In this document: one piece after another, positions 1 through 8,893 of the stretch
Numbering within the stretch: position 1 is the stretch's first letter
Layout: every line of letters starts with the position of its first letter
From: Prosthecochloris sp.
Lineage (GTDB): Bacteria > Bacteroidota > Chlorobiia > Chlorobiales > Chlorobiaceae
Reading direction: 5' to 3'
NCBI GenBank assembly: GCA_015482705.2
Contig: JADMLA020000002.1
Location: 1 to 37,213, forward strand
DNA: 37,213 nucleotides
Notes under the pieces: model-generated
Told to the model about the DNA's origin: nothing
Database searches by the model: none
What the model saw: the letters and a program-made list of their open reading frames with translations, nothing else
Translations under genes and position numbers: made by a program

Positions 1-1082
1 TCGGCCGAAGCCATACCGCTTTGGATTTTCGTATTGGCCTCACCCAGCATTTTTATGGGCCCCATAGCCGAATACAGGCTGAAAGCAAAGACAATCAACT
101 CATTCGCCGTCATAACCCCCTCGAACACCTGTAAACCCCCGAACCAGAGCACCATGGCAACAGCCATGACCAGCAACGTCTCATTGAGAGGGCCGATGAT
201 GTTTTTCAGCCGAAAAATCCTCAGGTTCAAACGCCGGAAATCGCTGGTAAAACTCTTGAACCGACCTATTTCGACATCTTCGAAGCCGCTGGATTTAATG
301 ACTTTGATACCGCTGAACTTTTCCTGCAGTACGGAGTTCATATCCCCCATTCTTTGCCTTAAAACCTTGGAGAGCTTTTTAACTCTGCGCCCGATGATTC
401 TGATAACGAAAAAAATGACAATGGAAACAGCGAATGCAAACAGGGTCAGCTTCCAGCTCAAGACGAACAACACACCAACGTATACAAATATTGAAAACGG
501 GTTCTGAATGAAGTTGATAAAGGTCGAGCTGATAGATCCCTGTACGCTCTGGACATCGTTGTAAACATGGTTCATCAACCCTCCAACCCGCTGGTTGTTG
601 AAATAATCCAGATGCATTTCGATGATCGAGTGGAATACATCATCTCGTAAATCTTTCGTCGCCTTGGTTTGAACACGATAAATGATCTGCTTGTTGATAT
701 AGAGAAACAAGTTCTTGAGGGCAAACGCCGCTATCAGGAACAGACAGATATTCAGCAGCGTCCTCTGTTTCGTTTCGGCATGAAAGATCCGCTGAAACGT
801 ATCGGTCAATTGTTCCTGAAACTTCTCTGTATCGATAAGCGAATCACCTCCTGTTTTTTGGCCGGGAGGCCGAGCCCCATTGTCCATAGCTGCGTTTTCT
901 CCCGAAACAGCTGGCGTTACAACCGTTTTATCAGCTGTAAAAATGGCATTGAGCAATGGAAGAACCGAATATATGGATACCACACCGAAAAGAGATGTCA
1001 GCATACTTATGAAAACAACGAGCACAATCTTCCAACGCGAAGGCGCCAGGTATCGTAATATTCTTACAATTAAAATATTCAT
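1..1082 (-). CDS. ABC exporter, MsbA-like, N-terminal membrane domain (partial, runs off left edge)
   Basis: Reading the minus strand from the ATG at 1082 gives an open frame of 360 codons to the window edge with no stop. The protein begins MNILIVRILRYLAPSRWKIV and has hydrophobic segments near residues 18-45, 110-130, 190-235 and 300-345, the pattern of the six-helix membrane domain of type IV ABC exporters. The stretch YFNNQRVGGLMNHVYNDVQ (about residues 160-178) matches the conserved first cytoplasmic loop of MsbA/LmrA-type proteins. The nucleotide-binding domain lies outside the window. An extra hydrophilic loop (about residues 52-95) separates helices 1 and 2. It follows the lipid A acyltransferase on the same strand with a 58-bp gap, which supports a role in lipid A or LPS-core export, but substrate is inference. 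Confidence 0.88.
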   Translation of the reverse strand, partial: MNILIVRILRYLAPSRWKIVLVVFISMLTSLFGVVSIYSVLPLLNAIFTADKTVVTPAVSGENAAMDNGARPPGQKTGGDSLIDTEKFQEQLTDTFQRIFHAETKQRTLLNICLFLIAAFALKNLFLYINKQIIYRVQTKATKDLRDDVFHSIIEMHLDYFNNQRVGGLMNHVYNDVQSVQGSISSTFINFIQNPFSIFVYVGVLFVLSWKLTLFAFAVSIVIFFVIRIIGRRVKKLSKVLRQRMGDMNSVLQEKFSGIKVIKSSGFEDVEIGRFKSFTSDFRRLNLRIFRLKNIIGPLNETLLVMAVAMVLWFGGLQVFEGVMTANELIVFAFSLYSAMGPIKMLGEANTKIQSGMASA

Positions 1083-1140
1083 GTTTTATGATCACCCTCT
1101 ATCGTTTCAGCCAATAGTACCGAGAAAAGATACAATACAG

Positions 1141-2055
1141 CTATTTTTTGTCAATGTAACGCCTCTTCCATCGGTTATGCACCCAAAACCATTCTTCGGG
1201 GTAACGGTGAATGTACTTTTCAAGAGCTGTTGTGTATCTCCTGGTAAGCTCTTCTATGTTTTCTCTGGAAAATGAAAGATCCGAGGTATCGATCTCTTCG
1301 GCTTCGAGAACATATTTCCCGCTCTCTTGCCGCCGGCACATGAGAGCGAACATCGGCACATTTGCCCTGAGGGCGAGAAAAGCCGGGCCGAGATACACCG
1401 AAGCCTCCCTTCCGAGAAAATCCATAAAAAAACCTCCTTTCGGATCGGACTGGTCTCCAAGTACAGTCAGAATCCCTCCTTCCCTGAGCAGTTTCAATCC
1501 GTCTCTGAGAGCCTGCTTTTTATAAATCACTCTATTGCCATACAGGCAGCGTAAACGCTCGATCTCGCTGTTCACCAAGCGGTTTTTCAGTTTCTTCGCA
1601 ACAACGGCAATCGGGTTTACAAGCAAGCCGATACATACCCCTGCAAGCTCCCAATTGCCGAAATGCCCTGAAACCAGTATTCCTCCTTTCCCCTGATCTC
1701 TCGTTTTGGTAAGAAAATCATCGAGATAAAGATCGATACGTTCATCGGCATCTTCACGCCCCTGTATCAACGGCAACCGTAAAACCTCCAGGAGGTTGAC
1801 CGCCTGATTACGATAAACCTGACGGGCGATTCCGTCAATCTCACGACCTCCTTTCTCAGGAAAAGCGATGGTAAGATTCGTTGTAACCAGGCTTCTCCGT
1901 GATCTGAGAACATAGTAGACAAAATCCCCCATAACCCAGGCCAGACGCTCGAACTGGTAACGGTTTATGCGCCTGACCAGAAAACCAAGTAAAAGAAAGA
2001 GTCGGTAAATAACTTGTTGCCCAAAACGTCTCCATTTTTTTTGCAAGGAACCCAT
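1141..2055 (-). CDS. Lipid A biosynthesis acyltransferase, LpxL/HtrB family
   Basis: This 304-residue protein has the usual length of lysophospholipid-type lipid A late acyltransferases, which add a secondary acyl chain to Kdo-lipid A at the inner membrane. The catalytic H-x4-E motif is visible as HFGNWE at residues 131-136. A hydrophobic N-terminal anchor (about 15-30) is followed by basic residues. The conserved block GILTVLGDQSDPKGGFFMDFLGR (about 192-214) matches the family's second motif, and the C-terminus ends in a WFWVHNRWK block typical of the family. It lies directly upstream of the MsbA-like exporter, so the two probably form one transcript. Which acyl position or chain length it uses cannot be told from sequence. 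Confidence 0.92.
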   Translation of the reverse strand: MGSLQKKWRRFGQQVIYRLFLLLGFLVRRINRYQFERLAWVMGDFVYYVLRSRRSLVTTNLTIAFPEKGGREIDGIARQVYRNQAVNLLEVLRLPLIQGREDADERIDLYLDDFLTKTRDQGKGGILVSGHFGNWELAGVCIGLLVNPIAVVAKKLKNRLVNSEIERLRCLYGNRVIYKKQALRDGLKLLREGGILTVLGDQSDPKGGFFMDFLGREASVYLGPAFLALRANVPMFALMCRRQESGKYVLEAEEIDTSDLSFSRENIEELTRRYTTALEKYIHRYPEEWFWVHNRWKRRYIDKK

Positions 2056-2166
2056 AAAAAACTATTCGTCTATAGCCAAACGAAGGAATAATTCAAACCT
2101 CTATTAAAAAAATCTTAATAATTCATATCTATTACATACGGATTGTAATCATTTCTTCGTAAAAAC

Positions 2167-2661
2167 ATGTCATCAAAAGTAAAGCTCCTTGCCCCCCGTA
2201 CTGTCGAACGGCTCGTCAGCGAATGGAAACAACAAGGGAAAAAAGTTGTCTTCACCAACGGATGTTTCGACATTCTGCATGCAGGTCATGTACAGTACCT
2301 CGAAAAAGCGAAAGCTGCCGGAGATGTTCTTGTTGTAGGGGTTAACAGTGATGCATCGGTAAAACGACTGAAAGGTCGGAACCGTCCCATAGCACCCGAA
2401 ACAGACCGCTGCACGGTTCTGGCAGGGCTTGAAGCCGTTGATGCCACGGTTATCTTTGACGAGGATACACCAGCCCGTATTATAGAAAAGCTCCTGCCGG
2501 ATATTTTGATAAAAGGAGCCGACTGGCCAATCGATAAAATTGTCGGGGCAAAAACAGTACTCGAACATGGCGGAGAGGTAAAAACAATTGCATTTCTGGA
2601 GGGGCGATCGACAACCTCGATTATCGAACGTATCATTGAGATCTATTGTGGAAAAAAGTGA
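2167..2661 (+). CDS. D-glycero-beta-D-manno-heptose 1-phosphate adenylyltransferase
   Basis: This 164-residue nucleotidyltransferase activates heptose 1-phosphate with ATP to ADP-heptose for the LPS inner core. The cytidylyltransferase-like signature TNGCFDILHAGHVQYL is at residues 30-45, with the HxGH motif at 38-41. GVNSDASVKRLKG and the C-terminal EGRSTTSIIERI (ISTT-type motif) are also present. It corresponds only to the second domain of Escherichia coli HldE (RfaE2 part); the kinase domain is absent here, so this is the stand-alone form and the heptose kinase must be elsewhere. It is divergent from lpxL with 111 bp between them. The 245 bp after it hold no convincing gene. Confidence 0.93.
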   Translation: MSSKVKLLAPRTVERLVSEWKQQGKKVVFTNGCFDILHAGHVQYLEKAKAAGDVLVVGVNSDASVKRLKGRNRPIAPETDRCTVLAGLEAVDATVIFDEDTPARIIEKLLPDILIKGADWPIDKIVGAKTVLEHGGEVKTIAFLEGRSTTSIIERIIEIYCGKK

Positions 2662-2906
2662 TCGGAATAGGGTTTTTCAAATTCATGAAAAAAAGAATGA
2701 CCGGAAAGGCTCTCGAGGTAACTATCCCCTGAAACCAAACGAGTACTTTGACAGGCCGACAGCGAAAACCCATGTTCCCGATGTTACGGGATGTGAACCG
2801 CTTCACGGACAACGAGGCATTCATGTAACCTTATGATTGGATTGTATGTTTGCGGACACCTCTTCCAGGGAAATGACAATAATGAAAAAGCAGGGACTGT
2901 AAACAG

Positions 2907-5900
2907 TTGAACAAGGTTAAACAATATATTCTCGGCATAGCCATCGGTGTATCAACACTGTTTCTAGTGATTGTGATCATTCTTGCCGTTGTACTGAACA
3001 GCGGTTCACTGGATAAACTCGTAAAGCAAAGAATAACCGATTTTTTCAATGGCGAATTTCAAGGAAAGCTCAGGATAGAAGAGGTCGACCTGCAGTTTCC
3101 ATCAAAAATCATCCTATACAAACCGGAGGTCTACCGCAAAGACGCCGATAAACCGGATGTTTCGGCAGAAAAGCTCACAGTAAATCTGAATGTTCTCCGA
3201 TTGCTCTCGAGCCCCTCATCGATCACGATACGTTCATTGAAAGCAGATTCGCTTTTTTTCCGTCTGGAGCACTACTCCGATGGCAGCACGAATATCGAGG
3301 ACATTTTCACTTCCAGAAAAGCGGTAACAACCGAAACCCCGGCACTGGAGCTCTTCCTATGTTATAACCTCGAGCTTTTCAATTGCTCGGCAGAGTACCT
3401 CGATTTCACGAAAAAAGACGAAGAACCCGATCGCCTGGATATAGAAAACATCAACTTTCGAGGTAACAGATTCCGCTACTCCCATCAAAACATCAGTGGA
3501 GTCGTACGTGAAATCCAGTTCAACGTTCCGCAATCCAACGTCATACTACAGGAGGGATCGGCAAAACTCTCCTTTACCAACAAGCGTGTTGAAATACTGG
3601 ATCTGAAGGCTAAAACCGCTAAAAGCGATGTAGAATTATCTATGGGACTCTATGAGTTCGATATTTTCTCTTCCGAGCACGCAGAAGAGCATGCCAACAG
3701 CCTGGCGATGCTTTCGGTAACATCCTCCGCGATACACACCGATGACCTTGAATTGTTTCTTCCGGAAAATCCTCTTCCTTCAGGGATTTACAGTTTTTCC
3801 GGTAATGCGGAAGGACGGCTTAGAAAAATAGACATCGATAACGCGGTCCTGTCACATAAAAGCTCCATTCTAAAGCTGAAAGGAGAACTGCTCAACCTCA
3901 ATCAACCGGCGTTCTTCGGATTCAGACTCGAGAGCGACAGTTCGAGAATTTCCGGAGATTTCCTGCAAACGGCCATTGCGGATACTGCGCTCAAATCCCT
4001 TGTCGAACCGGCAGGCGATTTTGAAGTATCCGGTTACGGGCAAGGTAACATGAATGAATTCTATACCGAACTATCCATCGGTACAGAAGCTGGCGATGCC
4101 AGTCTTTCTCTGCAGGCAGAAATCGCAGAAAACACCCCGACCAGCTACAATGGAAAGTTCGCTTTACAGAATTTCGATTTTCATAGATTCCTTGTCGAAG
4201 ATACTACCGTAGTGAGCGGTATAACCTGTACAGGAACTTTATCAGGAAGCGGCCTTTCACCACAACCCCTCGAGGCAGCGGTTTCGATCGACCTTCAAGA
4301 CTCGTATTGGCATCAGCAGGAGTTAACCGAGGGAACCATTCTGCTGACCTACAAGAATGATGTTCTGACAACCGGATGCAGCATTAGCGACGGCAATACA
4401 AATGTTTCACTGAATGGAAACATCGACTGGAGCAGTGAGACCCCCGTCTATGAAGGCAATGGATCTGTCTCTAATATCGATCTTTCAAAAATTCTCGGTT
4501 CTGATAAGATACGCTCGAATCTCACCTTTTCAGCTCGCCTCCGAGGGGAACATTTTGATCCTGAAAAACTCAACGGAAACATCTCGATCCTCTTCAGCAA
4601 GTCGACAATCAACGATTACATATTTCGGAAAGGTTCAGAACTGACGTTCGAAATCACCCAGAAATCGCCCATATCGAAAGTCAACCTCAACAGCGACTTT
4701 CTCGACTTCAGCGCTGAAGGCAGATACACGTTCAGAGAGTTCTTTGCCGGTATAAACCTTACAGCTCTGTCGGCAACCCGCGAAATCGCGAAAAACAACA
4801 TTTGGAGCACCACTCTCCCCGAACCTGCCGCAGAGAGCATCGAAAAAGATTTTTCGGCTGATTATACGCTTACGGTTCGAGACATTTCTCCTCTGGCTGT
4901 TTTTTTCCCTCTCGAAGGGTATGCGCTTTCAGGCAAGGCTTCGGGACAATCATACAGAAGCAACGGCAATCTCCACCTCACCTCTTCTATCACTATTGAA
5001 AAGCTAAGTAGAGAAACTGCTTTTTCGATAGACAACACGACGATTACGATAGCGGCTGAGTACAACGATGCCGGCTTTATCAGCACATCCGTCGAGGCAG
5101 CAGCATCCTCACTGCAAACAGGTTGGCACAACATCGAACAGCTGTCTTTACAAGCGGATTACGACAACTCCGGAGTGAGAACCCGTCTCGATCTGAGAGT
5201 TCCTGACATCCAGCGTTCGTTATCGGTAGATATAGCAGCCGTCCGCAAGAGCAATCTTTATAATGTGACACTCAACGATTTCTCAGTAACTGACCCCGAT
5301 GGAAATGGGTGGACCGCCAACAAGGGAGCAAAGCTCGATATCGGAAAAAACTACTCCCGCCTTTATGCACTGAACATACGCAACAGAGAGCAGGTCATCA
5401 CGTGTAACGGTTTGCTCAGTAATGAGTTAACCGGCCTCTTCGAATGCAGTATTGAAAACCTCAACTTGGAGGAACTTCAGATTTTCTTTCCCGAAGCCAC
5501 ACTCCAGGGCTCGATATCATCCTCACTGCGTATCAGTGGCAGCTCTAATGCAAAAACAGCCACGCTGAAACTTACCGGACAAAACCTCGCCTATGATGAT
5601 GTGATCATAGGCAGCATCAACCTCCAGGCATCTCACAAAGGTCAACGACTGAACGCTGAATTTTCAACCGGGCGCATGTCACCCGAACCGCTCAACGATC
5701 TCGAGGGCAACGCGTCGATCCCCCTCAGAATCAACTGGTTCCCTCTGGAATATTCCATTCCAGAAAACCAACCTGTTTCGGCATCGTGTTCTTCCGATCA
5801 CTTATCCGCAGAAATTCTCGAACTGCTCTTACCGTTCTTCGATACTGCAGAAGGCACCATTCCGGCTAAACTCACGGTAAAAGGCACAACACCCGAGCCG

Positions 5901-7409
5901 GACATTTATTTCAGTGCGGAACTCATGGATACGGAAATAACCGTAACTCCGACCGAAACGGTCTACCGCCTGTCCGGATCGATCGTCATTACCCCTCAGA
6001 AAGCCGATTTCAGGAAAATCACCATCCGAGATGCCCTTGGAGGAACCGGCAGAATCAACGGATCGGTCGACCTTGAAAACCTCGAAGCAACAACGATCGA
6101 TCTTGTCGCATCGTTCGAAAATCTTTTACTGTTCAACAAAGAGGACAAGAAAGACGAAACCTCTTTCGGTACCATTACCGGCACATCCGACAATGTTCGC
6201 TTCTATGGCGAGATCTCACAACCGATTCTTACCGGTAATCTGCAGATTACCGACGCTGATTTCACACTGTACAGAACAGGCTCCAATGAAAGCGCAAAAT
6301 ACATCGGAGTGGAACGGTTTGTCACATTCGTTCCTCGCTATCCCGAATCTATGGATCCTTCAGATGCCGAAGACACGACAAAGCTGGAAACTCCTGAATT
6401 TTATTATACCCTGATCGATATCATTCAGATTCAGAACCTCAAACTGCAAGGCAGTGCTCCACTGAAATACAACATGATATTCGACAGGACACGAGGAGAA
6501 CAGCTTGAAACCACGTTGCAGAACCTTTCGCTTATCGTTAACAAAAACCAGCAAAGCTATCGCCTGTTTGGCTCAGTCAACATTTCTTCAGGAAAATACC
6601 GATTCTCCAACAGCGATTTCGATCTTGAAGACGGGGGCAGAATTGCCTGGAACAACGTCGATATAAGAGACGGTGTCATGGAAAATCTTTTTGGGAGAAA
6701 ATTCGTCAACGCATCGAACGCACAAACGGGCGAAAGCGATAACGTTCGCCTTCTGCTCGCAATCCAGGGAACGCTCAACAACCCCGATGTACAAATGGGT
6801 TACTATCTCAACGATGATTCACAGCCTTACTCTTCAGAAAATATGATTGGAGCCCAAAGTAGCAAGATCGACCCGAATGCGGAACTTAACGTGATTTCAC
6901 TTTTGCTCACGAAACAATGGTACGCCCGGCCCGGCAGTCAGGGTAGTCTCGGCAACGTACCGTTTTCGAGCGTGGGTCTTTCCGCCGGAACCGGTTTGCT
7001 TTCATCACAGATTTCACGATTTGTCGAAGATCTCGCTGGTTTCGAGAGTTTTAGCGTGAATGTCGGTCTAGACGATCAGGGATCTCTCAGCGGTCTTGAA
7101 TTTTCATTGGCATTCCTTGTTCCGGGAACTGGAGGAAAAGTACGCTTCATCGGAACGGGTAGCAGCCCCGATATTGGGAAAACCGCTCTTTTCGATTATT
7201 ATGGAAACAGCCAAAGACTCGAGTACCGTATCACTCCGAAACTTTTTTTCGAGGCTTATCGCTCGTACGGTCTTTTTGGCAACGATGTCACAACGACAAA
7301 CCTTCTTGAACCCCAGGAAACCTATGGGCTGAGTCTTTCGTACAGAGAGCGATTCTACAGCTGGGAACAGTTTTGGAACAGGGTACTTGGCACCGGAAAG
7401 GAAAAATAA
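2907..7409 (+). CDS. tamB: TamB-family envelope protein (DUF490)
   Basis: A very large protein of 1500 residues with one N-terminal membrane helix (about 7-31) followed by a long periplasmic region of alternating short beta strands. This is the architecture of TamB/YtfN proteins, which bridge the inner and outer membranes and act with a TamA/BamA-type barrel or in phospholipid transport. The C-terminal 370 residues contain the conserved DUF490/TamB signature: a GTSDNVRFYGEISQPILTGNLQITDADF-like block near 1090-1120, then NLSLIVNKNQQSYRLFGSVNISSGKYRF, then an LLTKQWY region and a beta-rich C-terminus. The start is a TTG at 2907 preceded by AGGGA at 2892-2896; the nearest upstream ATG (2882) opens only a six-codon frame. 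No TamA partner is in the window. It follows the heptose gene in an envelope-biogenesis block. Confidence 0.93.
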   Translation: MNKVKQYILGIAIGVSTLFLVIVIILAVVLNSGSLDKLVKQRITDFFNGEFQGKLRIEEVDLQFPSKIILYKPEVYRKDADKPDVSAEKLTVNLNVLRLLSSPSSITIRSLKADSLFFRLEHYSDGSTNIEDIFTSRKAVTTETPALELFLCYNLELFNCSAEYLDFTKKDEEPDRLDIENINFRGNRFRYSHQNISGVVREIQFNVPQSNVILQEGSAKLSFTNKRVEILDLKAKTAKSDVELSMGLYEFDIFSSEHAEEHANSLAMLSVTSSAIHTDDLELFLPENPLPSGIYSFSGNAEGRLRKIDIDNAVLSHKSSILKLKGELLNLNQPAFFGFRLESDSSRISGDFLQTAIADTALKSLVEPAGDFEVSGYGQGNMNEFYTELSIGTEAGDASLSLQAEIAENTPTSYNGKFALQNFDFHRFLVEDTTVVSGITCTGTLSGSGLSPQPLEAAVSIDLQDSYWHQQELTEGTILLTYKNDVLTTGCSISDGNTNVSLNGNIDWSSETPVYEGNGSVSNIDLSKILGSDKIRSNLTFSARLRGEHFDPEKLNGNISILFSKSTINDYIFRKGSELTFEITQKSPISKVNLNSDFLDFSAEGRYTFREFFAGINLTALSATREIAKNNIWSTTLPEPAAESIEKDFSADYTLTVRDISPLAVFFPLEGYALSGKASGQSYRSNGNLHLTSSITIEKLSRETAFSIDNTTITIAAEYNDAGFISTSVEAAASSLQTGWHNIEQLSLQADYDNSGVRTRLDLRVPDIQRSLSVDIAAVRKSNLYNVTLNDFSVTDPDGNGWTANKGAKLDIGKNYSRLYALNIRNREQVITCNGLLSNELTGLFECSIENLNLEELQIFFPEATLQGSISSSLRISGSSNAKTATLKLTGQNLAYDDVIIGSINLQASHKGQRLNAEFSTGRMSPEPLNDLEGNASIPLRINWFPLEYSIPENQPVSASCSSDHLSAEILELLLPFFDTAEGTIPAKLTVKGTTPEPDIYFSAELMDTEITVTPTETVYRLSGSIVITPQKADFRKITIRDALGGTGRINGSVDLENLEATTIDLVASFENLLLFNKEDKKDETSFGTITGTSDNVRFYGEISQPILTGNLQITDADFTLYRTGSNESAKYIGVERFVTFVPRYPESMDPSDAEDTTKLETPEFYYTLIDIIQIQNLKLQGSAPLKYNMIFDRTRGEQLETTLQNLSLIVNKNQQSYRLFGSVNISSGKYRFSNSDFDLEDGGRIAWNNVDIRDGVMENLFGRKFVNASNAQTGESDNVRLLLAIQGTLNNPDVQMGYYLNDDSQPYSSENMIGAQSSKIDPNAELNVISLLLTKQWYARPGSQGSLGNVPFSSVGLSAGTGLLSSQISRFVEDLAGFESFSVNVGLDDQGSLSGLEFSLAFLVPGTGGKVRFIGTGSSPDIGKTALFDYYGNSQRLEYRITPKLFFEAYRSYGLFGNDVTTTNLLEPQETYGLSLSYRERFYSWEQFWNRVLGTGKEK

Positions 7410-7455
7410 TATCCGGTTTAACCATACGATACAAGCATTTTACGATGATTCGTGT

Positions 7456-7474
7456 ACATTGTCTGTAACAATGT
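7456..7474. repeat. Short inverted repeat between tamB and coaBC
   Basis: The seven-base arms ACATTGT and ACAATGT flank a five-base centre (CTGTA). They extend two more pairs if one T-G pair is allowed. No U-rich tract follows, so this is not an obvious intrinsic terminator; it could be an operator or a stabilising 3' hairpin for tamB mRNA. Confidence 0.35.
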
Positions 7475-7503
7475 GCAATGCGCCCTGATAAGGGTTTTCA
7501 TAC

Positions 7504-8757
7504 GTGATGATAAAACAAACATTCATGAGCCTGAAAAATAAAAACATTCTGCTGGGAGTCTGTGCAGGCATCGCAGCCTACAAAATACCGACACTTGTCC
7601 GGCTCCTGAAAAAACAGGGAGCGAACGTTCGGGTTCTCGTTACTCAAGCAGCCACCAAATTCGTTACTGAGCTTACTCTGTCAACCTTGTCACAGGAACC
7701 GGTGTACACCGATATTTTTCCTGATCGTCTTTCAACAGAAGCAGACTGGACGAAACATATTTCAATGGGAGAGTGGGCTGACATGTATGTCGTCGCTCCA
7801 GCTACAGCGAACACTATCGCAAAACTCAGTGCAGGCATAAGTGATGATATGCTCTCCGCTTCATTTATCACACTTCGTCCGAACAAACCAAAACTGATTT
7901 TTCCGGCAATGGATGGCGAAATGTTCACCTCGGCCTCGGTTCAGAGAAACCTTGCCTGGCTTTCAGAGAACGGCTGCACAGTCATCAATCCTGAAAGCGG
8001 TGAACTTGCATCGGGCCAATGCGGAACAGGCCGAATGCCTGAACCCGAAGCCATCGTGAAAATTATTGATACAACTCTTGAAACAACGTTCCATCCTTCG
8101 AACCTCGAGAAAAAATCCATTGTCATAACTGCAGGACCGACAAGAGAAAAAATCGATGATGTACGTTTTATCTCCAACTACTCTTCGGGAAAAATGGGAT
8201 TTGCTCTTGCCACGTCCGCTGTAAGAAGAGGGGCGAAGGTGACGCTGGTTACCGGACCGGTTCACTTGCCGACACCAGAAGGTGTCGACCGGCTGGATGT
8301 AGAAAGTACCGAAGAAATGGACCTGGCTGTAAAAGAACATTATCAGTCCTGTGATATATTTATAGGGGCAGCTGCTGTAGCAGACTACAGACCCGTGAAT
8401 CATGTTACCGGCAAGCTCAAAAAAAACAGCGAAACCATGGCAATCGATCTTGTCAGAAATCCTGATGTTCTTGCTGGTTTCTCAAAGCAGAAAAAAAAGC
8501 ACCAAATTGCAGTCGGCTTCTCTCTTGAAACCGCAGGAAACCTCGATAACGCCAAGGAAAAATTGGAACAGAAGCAACTGGACCTTGTCGCGTACAACAC
8601 GTTTGATGGTAAAACATCAGGTTTCGAAGTCGATACCAATATTATAACACTGATAGACAAGCGTATGAACTTCTATGAACTTCCGCTGCTCGGTAAACAC
8701 GAAGCTGCTGAACGAATGCTCGATATCGTTGAAGGACTCATAAGCGACGACGAATGA
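7504..8757 (+). CDS. coaBC: Bifunctional phosphopantothenoylcysteine decarboxylase / phosphopantothenate-cysteine ligase
   Basis: This 417-residue protein carries the two consecutive steps of coenzyme A synthesis from 4'-phosphopantothenate. The flavin-binding CoaC domain (about 12-190) shows APATANTIAKLSAGISDD, a histidine in KHISMGEWAD (His85) and the lid cysteine in SGQCGTGRM (Cys173). The usual PAMN motif reads PAMD (134-137), so the conserved Asn is Asp. The CoaB domain (about 203-417) begins ITAGPTREKIDDVRFISNYS, the family hallmark, and has the KLKK motif near 300. A GTG at 7504 and an ATG at 7507 are both possible starts behind AAGGG near 7490; another ATG is at 7525. The stop overlaps an ATG of the following reading frame (ATGA at 8754), suggesting translational coupling. 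Confidence 0.95.
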   Translation: MMIKQTFMSLKNKNILLGVCAGIAAYKIPTLVRLLKKQGANVRVLVTQAATKFVTELTLSTLSQEPVYTDIFPDRLSTEADWTKHISMGEWADMYVVAPATANTIAKLSAGISDDMLSASFITLRPNKPKLIFPAMDGEMFTSASVQRNLAWLSENGCTVINPESGELASGQCGTGRMPEPEAIVKIIDTTLETTFHPSNLEKKSIVITAGPTREKIDDVRFISNYSSGKMGFALATSAVRRGAKVTLVTGPVHLPTPEGVDRLDVESTEEMDLAVKEHYQSCDIFIGAAAVADYRPVNHVTGKLKKNSETMAIDLVRNPDVLAGFSKQKKKHQIAVGFSLETAGNLDNAKEKLEQKQLDLVAYNTFDGKTSGFEVDTNIITLIDKRMNFYELPLLGKHEAAERMLDIVEGLISDDE

Positions 8758-8893
8758 CAAGCAAAAACGCTGGTCAGCTTGCTGGCCAAGTAGCTTGGAA
8801 GCAGTACATAAAACAGAAAGCTGACATACAACGTGGCTATCCCGCCATGAAGCGTCTACTCTTAAACAGAAACCTTTTTTCTATACGTCAATC
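8754..8893 (+). other. Out-of-frame N-terminal extension of the uracil-DNA glycosylase (likely frameshift)
   Basis: An ATG overlapping the coaBC stop opens a frame reading MTSKNAGQLAGQVAWKQY, then IKQKADIQRGYPAMKRLLL and NRNLF. This is a plausible helical leader rather than noise. It ends next to a run of six T at 8875-8880. Adding one T there, or a -1 slip, joins it to the glycosylase frame as NLFFYTSIMQGSLFEDD with no stop between. From memory, chlorobial and bacteroidete family-4 glycosylases often carry such a leader. It could be a real mutation, a sequencing error in a homopolymer, or programmed slippage; the sequence alone does not decide. Confidence 0.55.

Noticed and set aside
669..1058. 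Plus-strand frames at the left end
   Set aside because: They lie opposite the MsbA-like exporter, whose minus-strand frame is clearly coding.
2662..2906. Possible small genes between the heptose gene and tamB
   Set aside because: Only very short frames (for example 15 and 6 codons) without family likeness; ATG 2882 stops after six codons.
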